DNA from: Chryseobacterium candidae
GTDB lineage: Bacteria; Bacteroidota; Bacteroidia; Flavobacteriales; Weeksellaceae
Assembly (NCBI RefSeq): GCF_004916905.1
Contig: NZ_SDLV01000001.1
Span: forward strand, 1-52,121
Length of the DNA: 52,121 nucleotides
Direction of reading: 5' to 3'
Shown here: positions 26,016-35,505 of the stretch, piece by piece
Numbering within the stretch: the stretch's first letter is position 1
Layout of the letters: each line of letters opens with the position of its first letter
The notes under the pieces: model-generated
Database searches by the model: none
What the model was told of the DNA's origin: nothing
The model's input: the letters and a program-made list of their open reading frames with translations, nothing else
Program-made: the position numbers and the translations under genes

Positions 26016-27101
26016 ATGAAAAAAATATCTGTCATATTTATTCTGCCGGATTTAGAAACCGGGGGTGCAGAAAGGATTGTTACTACTATAGCGAATCATC
26101 TTTCCAGAGATCGGTTTGAGCCTAAGATATTGCTGTTACGTAAACAAGGCGGATATTTGAATTTCCTGAAAAAAGATGTTGAAATTATCGATATCAATAC
26201 CGAAAGAATCAGACATTCATTAAAACCTATTTTAGGAGAAATCTATAGAAGAAAACCTGATATTGTATTCTCCGGTTTTGGGGAAGTGAATGCTTATTTA
26301 TCCTTATTTATAAAACTGTTTCCAAGAACAAAATTCATTGCAAGGGAAACCAATGTTGTTACACAGCATGTAACCCGCAAAGAGATTAAGTTTTTCTATA
26401 ATTTTTACAATAACTATCAGAGAATCATTGCTCAAAGTGATGATATGATGAAGGATCTTGTTGATAATTTTAATATTAAAAAGAAAAAAATTGTCAAGAT
26501 CAATAATCCTGTAGACTTTGATTTCATTGAAGATAAAATGGCTTTGTCCGTAAAACCCGAATGCTACAAATACAATTATAAAAATGTAGTTGCAATTGGC
26601 AATTTATCTTCCAGAAAAGGATTTGATAACCTGCTGAAGGTTTTTTCAAGGCTTAAAAATGAAAACATCATGCTTCATATTTTAGGTGACGGAAAAGATA
26701 AAGACCTTCTCCTTCAGACCAAAGAACTCTTAGGATTAAAAAAAGTTATTTTCCATGGCAGACAGGAAAATCCGTACCAGTATCTGAAATATGCGGATTT
26801 ATTTGTGCTTTCTTCACGATACGAAGGTTTTCCCAATGTTCTTCTGGAAGCAGGTGCCTGCGGAACTTATTCTTTAGCTAACAACTGTCCAGGAGGAATC
26901 AATGAGATTATTCAGCATAATGTAAACGGAGAAATTGCAGACATTGAGAATCATGACAGATTTGCTCAGGAGATTGTAAGAATACTTCAGAGCAATTATA
27001 ATCGGGATGCTATAAAAAACTCTATTAAATCAAGGTTCTCAAAGAATATTATTCTTGATAAATATGAAAAGGTTTTACTGGATTTGATCAAACCTTCATA
27101 A
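26016..27101 (+). CDS. Glycosyltransferase family 4-like
   Basis: A 361-residue GT-B fold enzyme of the retaining GT4 type, probably cytosolic or membrane-associated. The acceptor-side motif is LETGGAERIVTTIANHLS at residues 13-30. The nucleotide-sugar side shows VVAIGNLSSRKGFDNLL, the DLFVLSSRYEGFPNVLLEA segment and the EX7E pair E270/E278. It likely adds a sugar to a surface polysaccharide or LPS, but the window holds no polysaccharide cluster around it, so the sugar and acceptor are unknown. A promoter sits directly against the start codon. Confidence 0.9.
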   Translation: MKKISVIFILPDLETGGAERIVTTIANHLSRDRFEPKILLLRKQGGYLNFLKKDVEIIDINTERIRHSLKPILGEIYRRKPDIVFSGFGEVNAYLSLFIKLFPRTKFIARETNVVTQHVTRKEIKFFYNFYNNYQRIIAQSDDMMKDLVDNFNIKKKKIVKINNPVDFDFIEDKMALSVKPECYKYNYKNVVAIGNLSSRKGFDNLLKVFSRLKNENIMLHILGDGKDKDLLLQTKELLGLKKVIFHGRQENPYQYLKYADLFVLSSRYEGFPNVLLEAGACGTYSLANNCPGGINEIIQHNVNGEIADIENHDRFAQEIVRILQSNYNRDAIKNSIKSRFSKNIILDKYEKVLLDLIKPS

Positions 27102-27106
27102 CCCCA

Positions 27107-27139
27107 TTTGCTTTATAGGGTGTTAATTTCTTACTTTTG
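27107..27139 (+). promoter_or_regulatory. Promoter upstream of the small cysteine protein gene
   Basis: TTTG (27107-27110), 21 bases, TACTTTTG (27132-27139). Same 21-base spacing as the preceding glycosyltransferase promoter. Leader about 32 bases. Confidence 0.65.
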
Positions 27140-27175
27140 GAGCTATAAATTTTATCTGAAAACCAATTTTCATTC

Positions 27176-27526
27176 ATGAATAAAATCCAAAAATTAGGAT
27201 GCGCCTGTGAGAAACCGAACTCCAGCTATACAGAGTATAGAAGTTCGGAATTAGGAATTGATCATACCAACGGAAGATATGGAGAAGTAACGATTCAGCA
27301 GTGCAAGTTGTGCCAAAGAATATGGATTCATTATTTTGTGGAATATGAAAGCTTTTCCCAATCAGGAAGATGGTACAAAGGAATCGTTTCGAAAAAAGAC
27401 CGTCCACAAATAACCCCGGAAAATGCAGCGGATTATCTTGAAAGTCTTGAATGGTATGTGTATGGAGGTTCATTTTTTGAAAGTACAGGCGAATTTGGAC
27501 AGGGAAAATTGAATATAGATCTGTAA
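27176..27526 (+). CDS. Small cysteine-containing protein of unknown function
   Basis: A 116-residue soluble protein with possible metal ligands C9 and C11 (LGCACEKP) and C43-x2-C46 (QQCKLCQRIWIHY). The remaining sequence is aromatic and ends ESTGEFGQGKLNIDL. There is no signal peptide or membrane helix. I do not recognise the family; the cysteine spacing suggests a small zinc-ribbon-like fold. It has its own promoter and is followed 57 bases later by a small membrane-protein gene. Confidence 0.65.
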   Translation: MNKIQKLGCACEKPNSSYTEYRSSELGIDHTNGRYGEVTIQQCKLCQRIWIHYFVEYESFSQSGRWYKGIVSKKDRPQITPENAADYLESLEWYVYGGSFFESTGEFGQGKLNIDL

Positions 27527-27583
27527 TTTCTGGAAAATGAATATATAAAAAAATTACTTTTACTCATTAATCCTATTTTAACC

Positions 27584-27910
27584 ATGAAGGACGAATTGAA
27601 GAGAGAAATATTTAATAAATACAATACTTATCTGGCTGAAAATTATAGCGAAAAATATATTTATCGATTAATACTTCAGGAAGGCTACAATCAACAGGAT
27701 GTAGATGAAGTAATGAAAGGTATTCATACTGATAAACAGGAGATGTTAAAGAAAAAAAATAAATATCGTTCTGTTATCAGTATCATGTTATATATAGCAG
27801 GAATTATCGTTATTTTTTCAGGAATAATGATGATGGTTTTGGGAGGAATCAAAATGGGGATGATTTTAATTTTTTTAGCGGTGATTATCTGGATAAAAGC
27901 CAATAGATAA
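27584..27910 (+). CDS. Small membrane protein of unknown function
   Basis: A 108-residue protein. The N-terminal 60 residues are polar and helical (YIYRLILQEGYNQQDVDEVMKGI looks like a small UBA-like or three-helix segment). Two close membrane helices follow (about 64-84 and 88-105, ISIMLYIAGIIVIFSGIMMM and GMILIFLAVIIWI). The family is not recognised. It could be cotranscribed with the gene before it. Confidence 0.6.
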   Translation: MKDELKREIFNKYNTYLAENYSEKYIYRLILQEGYNQQDVDEVMKGIHTDKQEMLKKKNKYRSVISIMLYIAGIIVIFSGIMMMVLGGIKMGMILIFLAVIIWIKANR

Positions 27911-27955
27911 AAGTTTTTTTAAAATCTAAAATTCAATAAAATTGATAAAACTCAC

Positions 27956-27986
27956 TTTGGTGCTTGGTAATTTATATGTAAATTTG
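27956..27986 (+). promoter_or_regulatory. lpd promoter
   Basis: TTTG (27956-27959), 19 bases, TAAATTTG (27979-27986). Full consensus; leader about 39 bases. Confidence 0.75.
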
Positions 27987-28029
27987 TGAGAATTAAGATA
28001 GATAATAATAAACAAATTCATACAATAAC

Positions 28030-29433
28030 ATGAGTCAATTCGATGTTACCGTAATAGGTTCTGGTCCCGGTGGTTATGTTGCTGCTATCCGTGCAGCACA
28101 ATTAGGTTTCAAAACAGCAATTATTGAAAAATATTCAACTTTAGGCGGAACTTGTCTTAACGTTGGATGTATTCCGTCAAAAGCGCTTCTTGACAGCTCT
28201 GAGCATTTCGAAAATGCAAAACACAATTTTGCAGGTCACGGAATCATCATCAATGAGCCGCAAGCGGATATCGCAAGAATGATCGAGCGTAAAAACGAAG
28301 TAATTAAGCAGAATACAGACGGAATCAGCTATCTGATGAACAAAAATCAGATTACTGTTTTTGAAGGAGTAGGAAGCTTCGAATCTGCTACTCAGATTAA
28401 AGTGACAAAAAACGACGGTTCTTCTGAAACCATCGAATCTAAATATACCATCATTGCAACAGGTTCTAAGCCCTCTACACTGCCTTTCATCTCTTTAGAT
28501 AAAGAAAGAGTGATTACTTCTACGGAAGCTTTAAACCTTAAAGAAATTCCTAAACATCTGGTAGTAATCGGAGGTGGAGTTATCGGTCTTGAGCTAGGTT
28601 CTGTATACCTAAGATTAGGAGCACAGGTAACGGTTGTTGAATTTATGGATAAAATCATCCCTGGAATGGATGGAGCTTTAAGCAAAGAATTAACTAAAGT
28701 TCTTAAAAAACAAGGAATGAAGTTTATGCTTTCTACTGCAGTTTCTGCGGTTGAAAGAAACGGAGATACCGTAAAGATCACTGCTAAAGATAAAAAAGGA
28801 GAAGAAGTAGTAGTAGAAGGAGATTACTGTTTGGTTTCTGTAGGTAGAAAGCCTTATACAGACGGTCTTGGTCTTGAAAAAGCAGGTGTAGAGCTTGACG
28901 AAAGAGGAAGAGTGAAAGTAAACGACCACTTACAGACTAATGTTGCTAATATCTATGCAATTGGTGACGTTATCAAAGGAGCAATGCTTGCTCACAAAGC
29001 TGAAGAAGAAGGAGTTTTCGTTGCTGAAACTTTAGCTGGACAAAAACCTCACATCAATTATGACCTGATTCCTGGTGTTGTTTATACATGGCCGGAAGTT
29101 GCAGGAGTGGGTAAAACTGAAGAGCAGCTGAAAGAAGAAGGTGTAGCGTACAAAGTAGGATCTTTCCCAATGAGAGCATTAGGAAGAAGCCGTGCAAGTG
29201 GTGATGTTGACGGTCTTGTTAAGATTATTGCAGACGAAAAAACAGATGAGGTTTTAGGAATGCACATCGTAGGAGCAAGAGCTGCTGACCTTATTGCTGA
29301 AGGAGTAATTGCTATGGAATTCCGTGCAAGTGCTGAAGATATTGCAAGAAGTTCTCACGCTCATCCAACCTATGCAGAAGCTATTAAAGAAGCTGCATTG
29401 GATGCTACAGCAAAAAGACCTATCCATATGTAA
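28030..29433 (+). CDS. lpdA: Dihydrolipoyl dehydrogenase (E3)
   Basis: A 467-residue cytosolic flavoprotein, the E3 component of 2-oxoacid dehydrogenase complexes. It reoxidises dihydrolipoamide with NAD. FAD-binding GSGPGGYVAA (10-19), the redox-active disulfide C42/C47 in GGTCLNVGCIPSKA, the NAD-binding IGGGVIGLE and the second FAD motif YAIGDVIKG are all intact. The catalytic pair is H445-E450 in HAHPTYAEA. Codon use is more regular than in neighbours, as expected of a highly expressed gene. It has its own consensus promoter and terminator; E1 and E2 genes are not in the window. Confidence 0.97.
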   Translation: MSQFDVTVIGSGPGGYVAAIRAAQLGFKTAIIEKYSTLGGTCLNVGCIPSKALLDSSEHFENAKHNFAGHGIIINEPQADIARMIERKNEVIKQNTDGISYLMNKNQITVFEGVGSFESATQIKVTKNDGSSETIESKYTIIATGSKPSTLPFISLDKERVITSTEALNLKEIPKHLVVIGGGVIGLELGSVYLRLGAQVTVVEFMDKIIPGMDGALSKELTKVLKKQGMKFMLSTAVSAVERNGDTVKITAKDKKGEEVVVEGDYCLVSVGRKPYTDGLGLEKAGVELDERGRVKVNDHLQTNVANIYAIGDVIKGAMLAHKAEEEGVFVAETLAGQKPHINYDLIPGVVYTWPEVAGVGKTEEQLKEEGVAYKVGSFPMRALGRSRASGDVDGLVKIIADEKTDEVLGMHIVGARAADLIAEGVIAMEFRASAEDIARSSHAHPTYAEAIKEAALDATAKRPIHM

Positions 29434-29475
29434 TATTTGATTAAAAGATTTAATCATTTAAATATTAAAAAATTA

Positions 29476-29507
29476 AAGGCTGTTTCTTATGGAAGCAGCC
29501 TTTTTTG
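29476..29507 (+). terminator. lpd terminator
   Basis: Stem AAGGCTGTTTC (29476-29486) with GAAGCAGCCTT (29492-29502, one wobble), then a T tract. Confidence 0.82.
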
Positions 29508-29554
29508 TACTGCTTTTGGCATGAAAATGGAGATGGTTTTTGAAAATTTCATGT

Positions 29555-30421
29555 ATGAAAAAGATTTTTATCAGTGGGATGCTTTTGGCGGGAATCAGTT
29601 CATGGGCACAGGAAGCGGGAAAAGCAGGAGAATTATTAAAAAATGAAGCTTCAGCCACAGAAATGAGAACCTCTAAAAGTCCGGATGAAAGAAATAAAAC
29701 TTTTAACCAGCCGAGATCTGGAAATACTCCAATTCCTCAGAGAAGTGGAAATGAAAATAGAATAAAAAATCCCAATTATCAATGGAACAGAAACTACGGT
29801 TATGCAGAAGTTTTTCTGAGAATTCCTGAACAGGGCTTTTTTACCGTTGAAGTCGGCGATCAGATGATGGCAAATGGTTCCGGTAAATACAGATTCTTTG
29901 ATCTGTCGTCAGGGAGAATACCTATCTCCATATATGATAATGGTTTTCTGATCTACAGAACAACACTGATGGTTCGAAACAATAACAGAATGGTTCTGGA
30001 TTTTTTCACCAATGAAGGGTTGTATCTTCTGGATTCTTACCCTGTACAAAATCAATATGGATTTAATGACTGGAATGATGTATGGAACAATCCTTACGGA
30101 AATCAGCCAGGAGGAGGGTATTATAATGGAAATGCAATGGATGACAATTCTTTCCGCCACTTTTTTGATACGATGATGCAAAATGAAAGGTTTGATGACG
30201 GTAAACTAACGATGATTCATCAACAGATGCGTGTTTCAATGTTTACTTCTGCACAAATAAGAGATTTGGTGAAAGCAATACGCTTTGATGATAAGAAGCT
30301 CGCGTTAGCTAAATCAATCTACCGTAACTGTGTAGACAGAGAGCATTATATTGTGGTAACTGATGCCTTTGATTTTGAAAGCAGCAGGCGTGAACTGATG
30401 GAATATGTTTCGAAATTATAA
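29555..30421 (+). CDS. Exported DUF4476 domain protein
   Basis: From the ATG at 29555 the protein has 288 residues and a signal peptide (MKKIFISGMLLAGISSWAQ). An ATG five codons earlier is possible. A low-complexity Asn/Arg/Pro region is followed by a beta-rich domain (about 80-160, GYAEVFLRIPEQGFFTVEVG). A Gly/Asn-rich linker leads to the C-terminal DUF4476 helical domain (about 195-288, RHFFDTMMQNERFDDGKLTM and FTSAQIRDLVKAIRFDD). DUF4476 is common in Bacteroidota secreted proteins and has no known activity. The gene is separated from lpd by a terminator. Confidence 0.85.
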   Translation: MKKIFISGMLLAGISSWAQEAGKAGELLKNEASATEMRTSKSPDERNKTFNQPRSGNTPIPQRSGNENRIKNPNYQWNRNYGYAEVFLRIPEQGFFTVEVGDQMMANGSGKYRFFDLSSGRIPISIYDNGFLIYRTTLMVRNNNRMVLDFFTNEGLYLLDSYPVQNQYGFNDWNDVWNNPYGNQPGGGYYNGNAMDDNSFRHFFDTMMQNERFDDGKLTMIHQQMRVSMFTSAQIRDLVKAIRFDDKKLALAKSIYRNCVDREHYIVVTDAFDFESSRRELMEYVSKL

Positions 30422-30436
30422 TATTTAATAAAAATA

Positions 30437-30490
30437 GGCTAAAGCCCGTTTATTTTTTAGCATCCAATCTATTGGCTTCAGCCAAAACAT
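30437..30490. repeat. Dispersed GGCTAAAGCC-type palindromic repeat, short copy
   Basis: It starts with GGCTAAAGCCC (30437-30447) and ends with the palindrome TTGGCT-TC-AGCCAA (30472-30485) followed by AACAT. The same end sequence recurs in the longer element at 41959-42110. Confidence 0.7.
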
Positions 30491-30590
30491 ATCTTTTTAA
30501 AAACGAAATGTTTTCATTGTATCACTGGTTTTATGAAGACCGTAAAAGAATTATAACATTATTGACTAGGTTAGCATCTTCAAATTTCCG

Positions 30591-30598
30591 TACCTTTG
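30591..30598 (+). promoter_or_regulatory. -7 element of the S1-protein promoter
   Basis: TACCTTTG fits TAnnTTTG and ends 18 bases before the ATG at 30617. It overlaps an upstream in-frame TTG, which argues against using that TTG as the start. Confidence 0.55.
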
Positions 30599-30616
30599 TC
30601 AGCTAATTTTATCATC

Positions 30617-31441
30617 ATGCAACTCGGAAAAACTCAGACTTTAACAATTTCAGAAAAAATTAATTCAGGATGGATCCTTGTGGATGAATCCGGTGAAAAG
30701 GCTTTTCTGCCAAAAATCTTTATTCAGGATGAAAAAGAAATCGGTGAGGAGGTTGAAGTTTTTGTATATCAGGATGATGATAAATTGAAAGCTACTACCG
30801 AAATTCCATTGGCTGAAGTAGGTGAATTTGCGGTAATGAGCTGTGTACAAAGTCTTCCAAGCGGAGCTTTTATGGATTGGGGAATCATTAAAGATTTATT
30901 TATCCCTTACAAACAGCAGAAAACAAAAATCATCGAAGGAAAAAGATATCTGGTGTATATCTATGTGGACGAAGATATGGAATTGATCACCGGAACTACC
31001 AAGTTTAAGAGAAATCCTCAGTATGATGACCTTCCTTTCAAAAAAGGTGACAAAGTAGACCTGATTATGATGAATGAAAGTGAACTGGGCTGGAATGTGA
31101 TCATCAACAAAGAATACATTGGTTTGATCTACGCTTCCGATGTTTTCAAAAAGCTATATCCGCTATCAGAGGAAACAGGATATATCAAAACCATTCGTGA
31201 AGACGGAAAAATAGATATTTCTTTACAGCCTGAAGGTTTTGAAAATATTGATGAGTTCAAACAAAAGATTCTGAACAAACTGGAAGAAAATTATGGACTT
31301 CTCTATGTCTCAGATAAGTCTTCACCTGAAGAGATTAAAGATGAACTTCAGATGAGTAAGAAAAACTTCAAGAAAGCAATCGGAGGACTTTATAAAGATA
31401 AGATCATCGATATCTCAGACGATAAAATCAAATTATTATAA
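30617..31441 (+). CDS. CvfB-like S1 RNA-binding protein
   Basis: A 274-residue cytosolic protein from the ATG at 30617 (MQLGKTQTLTI). It has the order typical of the CvfB/YitL family. There are tandem OB-fold S1-type modules (about 1-60, 65-125 and 140-205, with SGAFMDWGIIKDLFIPY and ELGWNVIINKEYIGLIYASD). A C-terminal winged helix follows (about 215-274, SPEEIKDELQMSKKNFKKAI). The YKDKIIDI ending is typical. Such proteins bind RNA and influence expression of secreted factors in Firmicutes; a role in Bacteroidota is not established. A terminator shared with the convergent T9SS gene follows. Confidence 0.88.
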   Translation: MQLGKTQTLTISEKINSGWILVDESGEKAFLPKIFIQDEKEIGEEVEVFVYQDDDKLKATTEIPLAEVGEFAVMSCVQSLPSGAFMDWGIIKDLFIPYKQQKTKIIEGKRYLVYIYVDEDMELITGTTKFKRNPQYDDLPFKKGDKVDLIMMNESELGWNVIINKEYIGLIYASDVFKKLYPLSEETGYIKTIREDGKIDISLQPEGFENIDEFKQKILNKLEENYGLLYVSDKSSPEEIKDELQMSKKNFKKAIGGLYKDKIIDISDDKIKLL

Positions 31442-31444
31442 ACT

Positions 31445-31476
31445 AAAAAACGAGCAGAAATTTCTGCTCGTTTTTT
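31445..31476. terminator. Bidirectional terminator, S1 protein / type B T9SS gene
   Basis: A perfect 16-bp stem AAAAAACGAGCAGAAA with its complement and no loop bases as written. T runs are available on both strands. Confidence 0.92.
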
Positions 31477-31482
31477 GTTTTA

Positions 31483-34400
31483 CTACCTGTTCTTAATCAG
31501 AAGCCATCCGTTGTAGATTCTTCCGTCAGAAACTTTGATCGTATACCAGTAATTTCCTGTAGAAATAGGATTCGATTCATATTTTCCGTCCCACTGGAAA
31601 GGATTCTTTTTGATAGTCTCTTTGTAGATTACAGCACCTCTTCTGTCATATAAACTTACCTCTGTTCCCGGATAATTTTCCAATCCTGCGATTCTCCATG
31701 TATCATTGATGCCATCGCCGTTGGGGCTGATTGCGTTCGGAATATTGAATATCGAGAAGTTTTTCTGTCCAATAATACATCCCGATTTTGTTCTCACATA
31801 TACCGTATATTCTCCCATATTTAAATTGGTGAAAATATTGGAATCCTGCCATGTAAAATTATCTAAAGAAAACTCATAATTTCCACTCTGAGAAAGGATC
31901 ACTGTCGCAGTATTGTTTGTAATATTCACAGAAACAATATGCGCTAAAACAGAATAACTCACCTGGGTAGAACTTGTACTTTCACATCCAAAAATGTTGG
32001 TTACTTTCACTGTATATGTTCCCGGAGCCGATACGGTAATGGTTTGAGTAGTTGCCCCGGTATTCCATTCATATGATTTAAATCCTGGTCCTGCATCCAT
32101 TAGAACGGACTTTCCTTCGCAAAAATCAAGTTTATCAGGAAGTTGAACTAAAGGTTTTGGATTTAGAGTAAGACTTAATCTCACCACTTTGAAACATCCG
32201 TCAGGCGTCGCAACTCTTACGTGAATAAGTATTGTTCCAACATTTAACACATAAGCTGAAGGATTAGAAATAGGATTTCCTGCAGTATCAGTATAAGTGA
32301 AAATATAATTCCCCGGATTATTAATAATAGTTGCTTCATAAGAGTGAAGATTAACCACCATAGAATTGGAAGTAGTCGTATTACATTGTACCTGTGTAAC
32401 GTCTTTTGCAGGAACATTATCAGTAGACAGAGTTACTGTTATTGCCAGTTTTTCAGATTCACAGTTATTTAAAATTTGCGTTACATAATAGATTTGTCCG
32501 CTTACCAGAGGAGTTGATATTGGGATTACATTTCCTGCTGCATTATAAAATTTAAGAGCAGTTCCTGTTACCACAAGTTTTTCTAGTGTAGGATTTGCAG
32601 AAGCACAGAAATCCTGATTTATATTTCCTGTCGGTTTAGGTGTATTATTTACTGTTACCTGAACCGCTGTTTTACTACTTTCACAACCATTAATAGTTTG
32701 AGATGCATAATAGGTTTGTCCATTGATAAGAGCTGCAGCAGCAGATAAAACATTTCCCGCTGCATCGTACCATTTAATGTTCTGTCCTGTGATCTGGAGG
32801 TCTGAAATCTTAGGATTATTTGTAGCGCAGAAGGTTTGCTGAGGATTTGCAGTTGTAGGGAGAGAAGGAGATAATACAATTACATTTTGATTTTGAGTCG
32901 TTGTATTACCATTTCCGTCGTTATAAGTCCAGTGGATGATATAGTTTCCAGGGATTGAATAAGATAAAGGGTCTGTTGTTGTTGCAGTAATTGTTCCGGC
33001 GCAGTTATCAGTAGCGGTAGGAATAGTAGTAACCGTAGTATGGCAGTCTCCTGTAATGTCTGCCAGCAGAGTAATGTCAGGAACCGGAGCAGTATTGTCG
33101 TCTATAATCACGTTTACTGTAAAAGTCCCGTCACAAGCACCTGATCCTGAAACCTGGCATATATATAATCCTGCCTGAGTTGCTGTCGCATTCGGAATAG
33201 TAGGGTTTTGCTCATTGGATGTGAAGCCATTTGGCCCGGTCCAGTTATATACAGTTCCTCCGGTAGCGTTGAGTTGGATTGTACCATTAGGGCATACGGG
33301 AGAATTAGAAGTAACAACCGCTGCAGAGGTACAATCCTGAAATTTAGCAATGAAAATATCATTTCCACCACCGGGCGACTGCTGAAAGGTTCCTGGTGTT
33401 GCAATACCCGCTGAATTTCCACTTGACATGCCTGTCAAATAAATGGCACCTTCATCATCTTTTGTTACTTCACCCTGTTGCGTTGCACCATTCCCTGTAT
33501 AATAAGTTCCCCATTCTTTTACATCATTCTGATTGTATTTAATTAAAAATGTAGAAATATACATTGCGGGCATTCCCATATAGGCTCCCGGAGTAGAGAT
33601 GTCTGGCTGTCCGCTGGAATGCAGTCCTGTAAAGAAAACGTTTCCGTTAGTATCAGGATATGCCAATAGCTGGAAAGAGCCTGTAAAGTTAAAATAGCTT
33701 TTGTTAATAGCATTCGTAGTTAAATTTACCCTCCAAATTCCAGGCTGTCCCGTTGGAAAAGCTGCAGTAGAATATCTTCCCGGAAGAATGAGAGTATTAT
33801 TTACAATTCTGGCTTTCCATACTTGTTCCGAACCGCTGTTTCCATAATAGCTTGATCTCAGAATAGCAGTTCCTGATTTTGAAATTTTAAGGTATAGTCC
33901 GTCTGATTCCCCACCTTTTAATGGTTGGAAAGCATTGATCATAGGAATTGTAGAAGATTGTGTTGCTCCAATTATTTCAAGGTTATCGCTTGAGGAGAGA
34001 ATTTGAAAAATGGAAGTAGAACCATCACTTCTTCCAAAGTAAGTAGCCCAATCTACACTGCCTGTTGTTGAATTCAGAGATGCCAGAATGCCGTCAGTAT
34101 ACCCTATTGGTGTTGATTTTGTAGGCTGCATGGCACCAACGGTTGGAAAATCAGTGCTGAAAGAATCACCACCAATGTATACATGATTTTGATTGTAGGA
34201 AACAGTATAGAGTTTATCCTGTCTGCTTGAAGAAAACTCTTTTTCAAAAACAAAACTCCCGTTATTATTAAACTTTACCAAAACGATATTTTCATTATAT
34301 GGTGCTCTTTGAACGGTTCCGCCTGCATAAATATTAAAACTTTCATCAAAATCTACATCTGCAAATCCATCATTCATTCCAAAACCATAGTAAGTTCCCC

Positions 34401-35391
34401 AAAGCCTTTGCCCGGTTTTGGTCACTTTCATCAGGAATGCATCAAAAGCGCCGGCGACATTTTGCTGATAGGTACCGGAAGTAGCAAAATTGGTGGTACT
34501 GGTAGTCGTTCCGAAAACATAGCCCGTACTCTGAAGATCTGTTTTTATTCTACCATAATCTTCTCCGTATCCTCCCGCGTAGCTTCCCCATATTCTTGTG
34601 GGTACGGGATCTATTACCATGGTCTTGTCGGAATGGTTTATGGGAGAGGCAAATCCAAAAGTCTGGTTACCAAGATCCTTAAAAGAAATATCAATGTTTT
34701 CTTTGGTATTTCCCGCAATCCAGCTGTTAGGGATATTTTCATGGATTTCCCCAAAACGCACATTCATGGTTAGCTTTCCATCTTTTATTAAAGTGGGAGC
34801 ACCATTAAATTTCATTTTTATGTCTGAAATCTTTCCGCCAGGACTAATGATGAAATTATATTCGATAGGTTTTAGAGTGTCGTTAGGTTTAAAGAATACC
34901 AAATCTATATGAGGATATATATTCTTATAGCGGATCTTTTGATATCGGTGAACATTACTAATGCCTTTTGGATGATCAGGAAGGTTATAATAGTTGTCAT
35001 AATCCGGAGATTTACCCTCTGCAATAATTGTTGACTGGGTATTGGAATTAACGAGATCAATATCTACCCTGTGAATCAGTTTTTCATAAATATATTCACC
35101 GGCATGATACTGATTTGGTACTGGAAGCGCATTTTTTTCCTTTTTTGAAAAATCAGGATTGCGGCTTTTCTTTACTTCGTAAATATCATAAGAAAATCCT
35201 CCGGTTCTAAGCTGTACATTAAGGCCGTTGGAATGGAAAAGGTATTGTACATCTTTATTTATCTTCCCGTCCTGATCTGCAATCTGGCCTTTATTTTCAT
35301 AAAAATAATAGGATTTGTTTTCAGAAATTTTTTTCTGCGAAAATAGAAGTATCGTGCTCAAAAATGAGAACAACGAAAGAATTTTCTTCAT
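31483..35391 (-). CDS. Large secreted adhesin-like protein, T9SS type B cargo
   Basis: A 1302-residue protein with a signal peptide (1-18). The DUF7948-type N-terminal region (about 25-250, YYFYENKGQIADQDG) is followed by SBBP-like beta-propeller repeats (about 265-690, RLWGTYYG and WATYFGRSDG). Immunoglobulin-like and HYR-type modules occupy roughly 690-1150. The C-terminal type B sorting domain (about 1215-1302) starts IPNAISPNGDGINDTW and ends GWLLIKNR. It should be exported by the type IX system and attached to or released from the surface. It has no HExxH motif or other enzyme motif that I can see; adhesion or structural roles are inferred. Confidence 0.93.
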   Translation of the reverse strand: MKKILSLFSFLSTILLFSQKKISENKSYYFYENKGQIADQDGKINKDVQYLFHSNGLNVQLRTGGFSYDIYEVKKSRNPDFSKKEKNALPVPNQYHAGEYIYEKLIHRVDIDLVNSNTQSTIIAEGKSPDYDNYYNLPDHPKGISNVHRYQKIRYKNIYPHIDLVFFKPNDTLKPIEYNFIISPGGKISDIKMKFNGAPTLIKDGKLTMNVRFGEIHENIPNSWIAGNTKENIDISFKDLGNQTFGFASPINHSDKTMVIDPVPTRIWGSYAGGYGEDYGRIKTDLQSTGYVFGTTTSTTNFATSGTYQQNVAGAFDAFLMKVTKTGQRLWGTYYGFGMNDGFADVDFDESFNIYAGGTVQRAPYNENIVLVKFNNNGSFVFEKEFSSSRQDKLYTVSYNQNHVYIGGDSFSTDFPTVGAMQPTKSTPIGYTDGILASLNSTTGSVDWATYFGRSDGSTSIFQILSSSDNLEIIGATQSSTIPMINAFQPLKGGESDGLYLKISKSGTAILRSSYYGNSGSEQVWKARIVNNTLILPGRYSTAAFPTGQPGIWRVNLTTNAINKSYFNFTGSFQLLAYPDTNGNVFFTGLHSSGQPDISTPGAYMGMPAMYISTFLIKYNQNDVKEWGTYYTGNGATQQGEVTKDDEGAIYLTGMSSGNSAGIATPGTFQQSPGGGNDIFIAKFQDCTSAAVVTSNSPVCPNGTIQLNATGGTVYNWTGPNGFTSNEQNPTIPNATATQAGLYICQVSGSGACDGTFTVNVIIDDNTAPVPDITLLADITGDCHTTVTTIPTATDNCAGTITATTTDPLSYSIPGNYIIHWTYNDGNGNTTTQNQNVIVLSPSLPTTANPQQTFCATNNPKISDLQITGQNIKWYDAAGNVLSAAAALINGQTYYASQTINGCESSKTAVQVTVNNTPKPTGNINQDFCASANPTLEKLVVTGTALKFYNAAGNVIPISTPLVSGQIYYVTQILNNCESEKLAITVTLSTDNVPAKDVTQVQCNTTTSNSMVVNLHSYEATIINNPGNYIFTYTDTAGNPISNPSAYVLNVGTILIHVRVATPDGCFKVVRLSLTLNPKPLVQLPDKLDFCEGKSVLMDAGPGFKSYEWNTGATTQTITVSAPGTYTVKVTNIFGCESTSSTQVSYSVLAHIVSVNITNNTATVILSQSGNYEFSLDNFTWQDSNIFTNLNMGEYTVYVRTKSGCIIGQKNFSIFNIPNAISPNGDGINDTWRIAGLENYPGTEVSLYDRRGAVIYKETIKKNPFQWDGKYESNPISTGNYWYTIKVSDGRIYNGWLLIKNR

Positions 35392-35410
35392 CAGTTATTA
35401 ATTTTTGCGG

Positions 35411-35418
35411 CAAAGATA
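35411..35418 (-). promoter_or_regulatory. -7 element of the type B T9SS cargo gene
   Basis: TATCTTTG on the minus strand, ending 19 bases before the start codon. No clear TTTG at the -33 distance. Confidence 0.45.
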
Positions 35419-35505
35419 TAAAAATAGCACACTTATTAAATAATAAGTAATCGCAAACTTTCATTCCTAAACCTGATGGATATCATAACAATTCTGTTTA
35501 ATTTT

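Noticed and set aside
27956..29433. Pyruvate dehydrogenase operon
   Set aside because: lpd has its own promoter and terminator and no E1 or E2 genes are adjacent.
34309..34912. Plus-strand frames inside the type B T9SS gene
   Set aside because: Shadow frames opposite a gene with a complete domain order from signal peptide to sorting domain.
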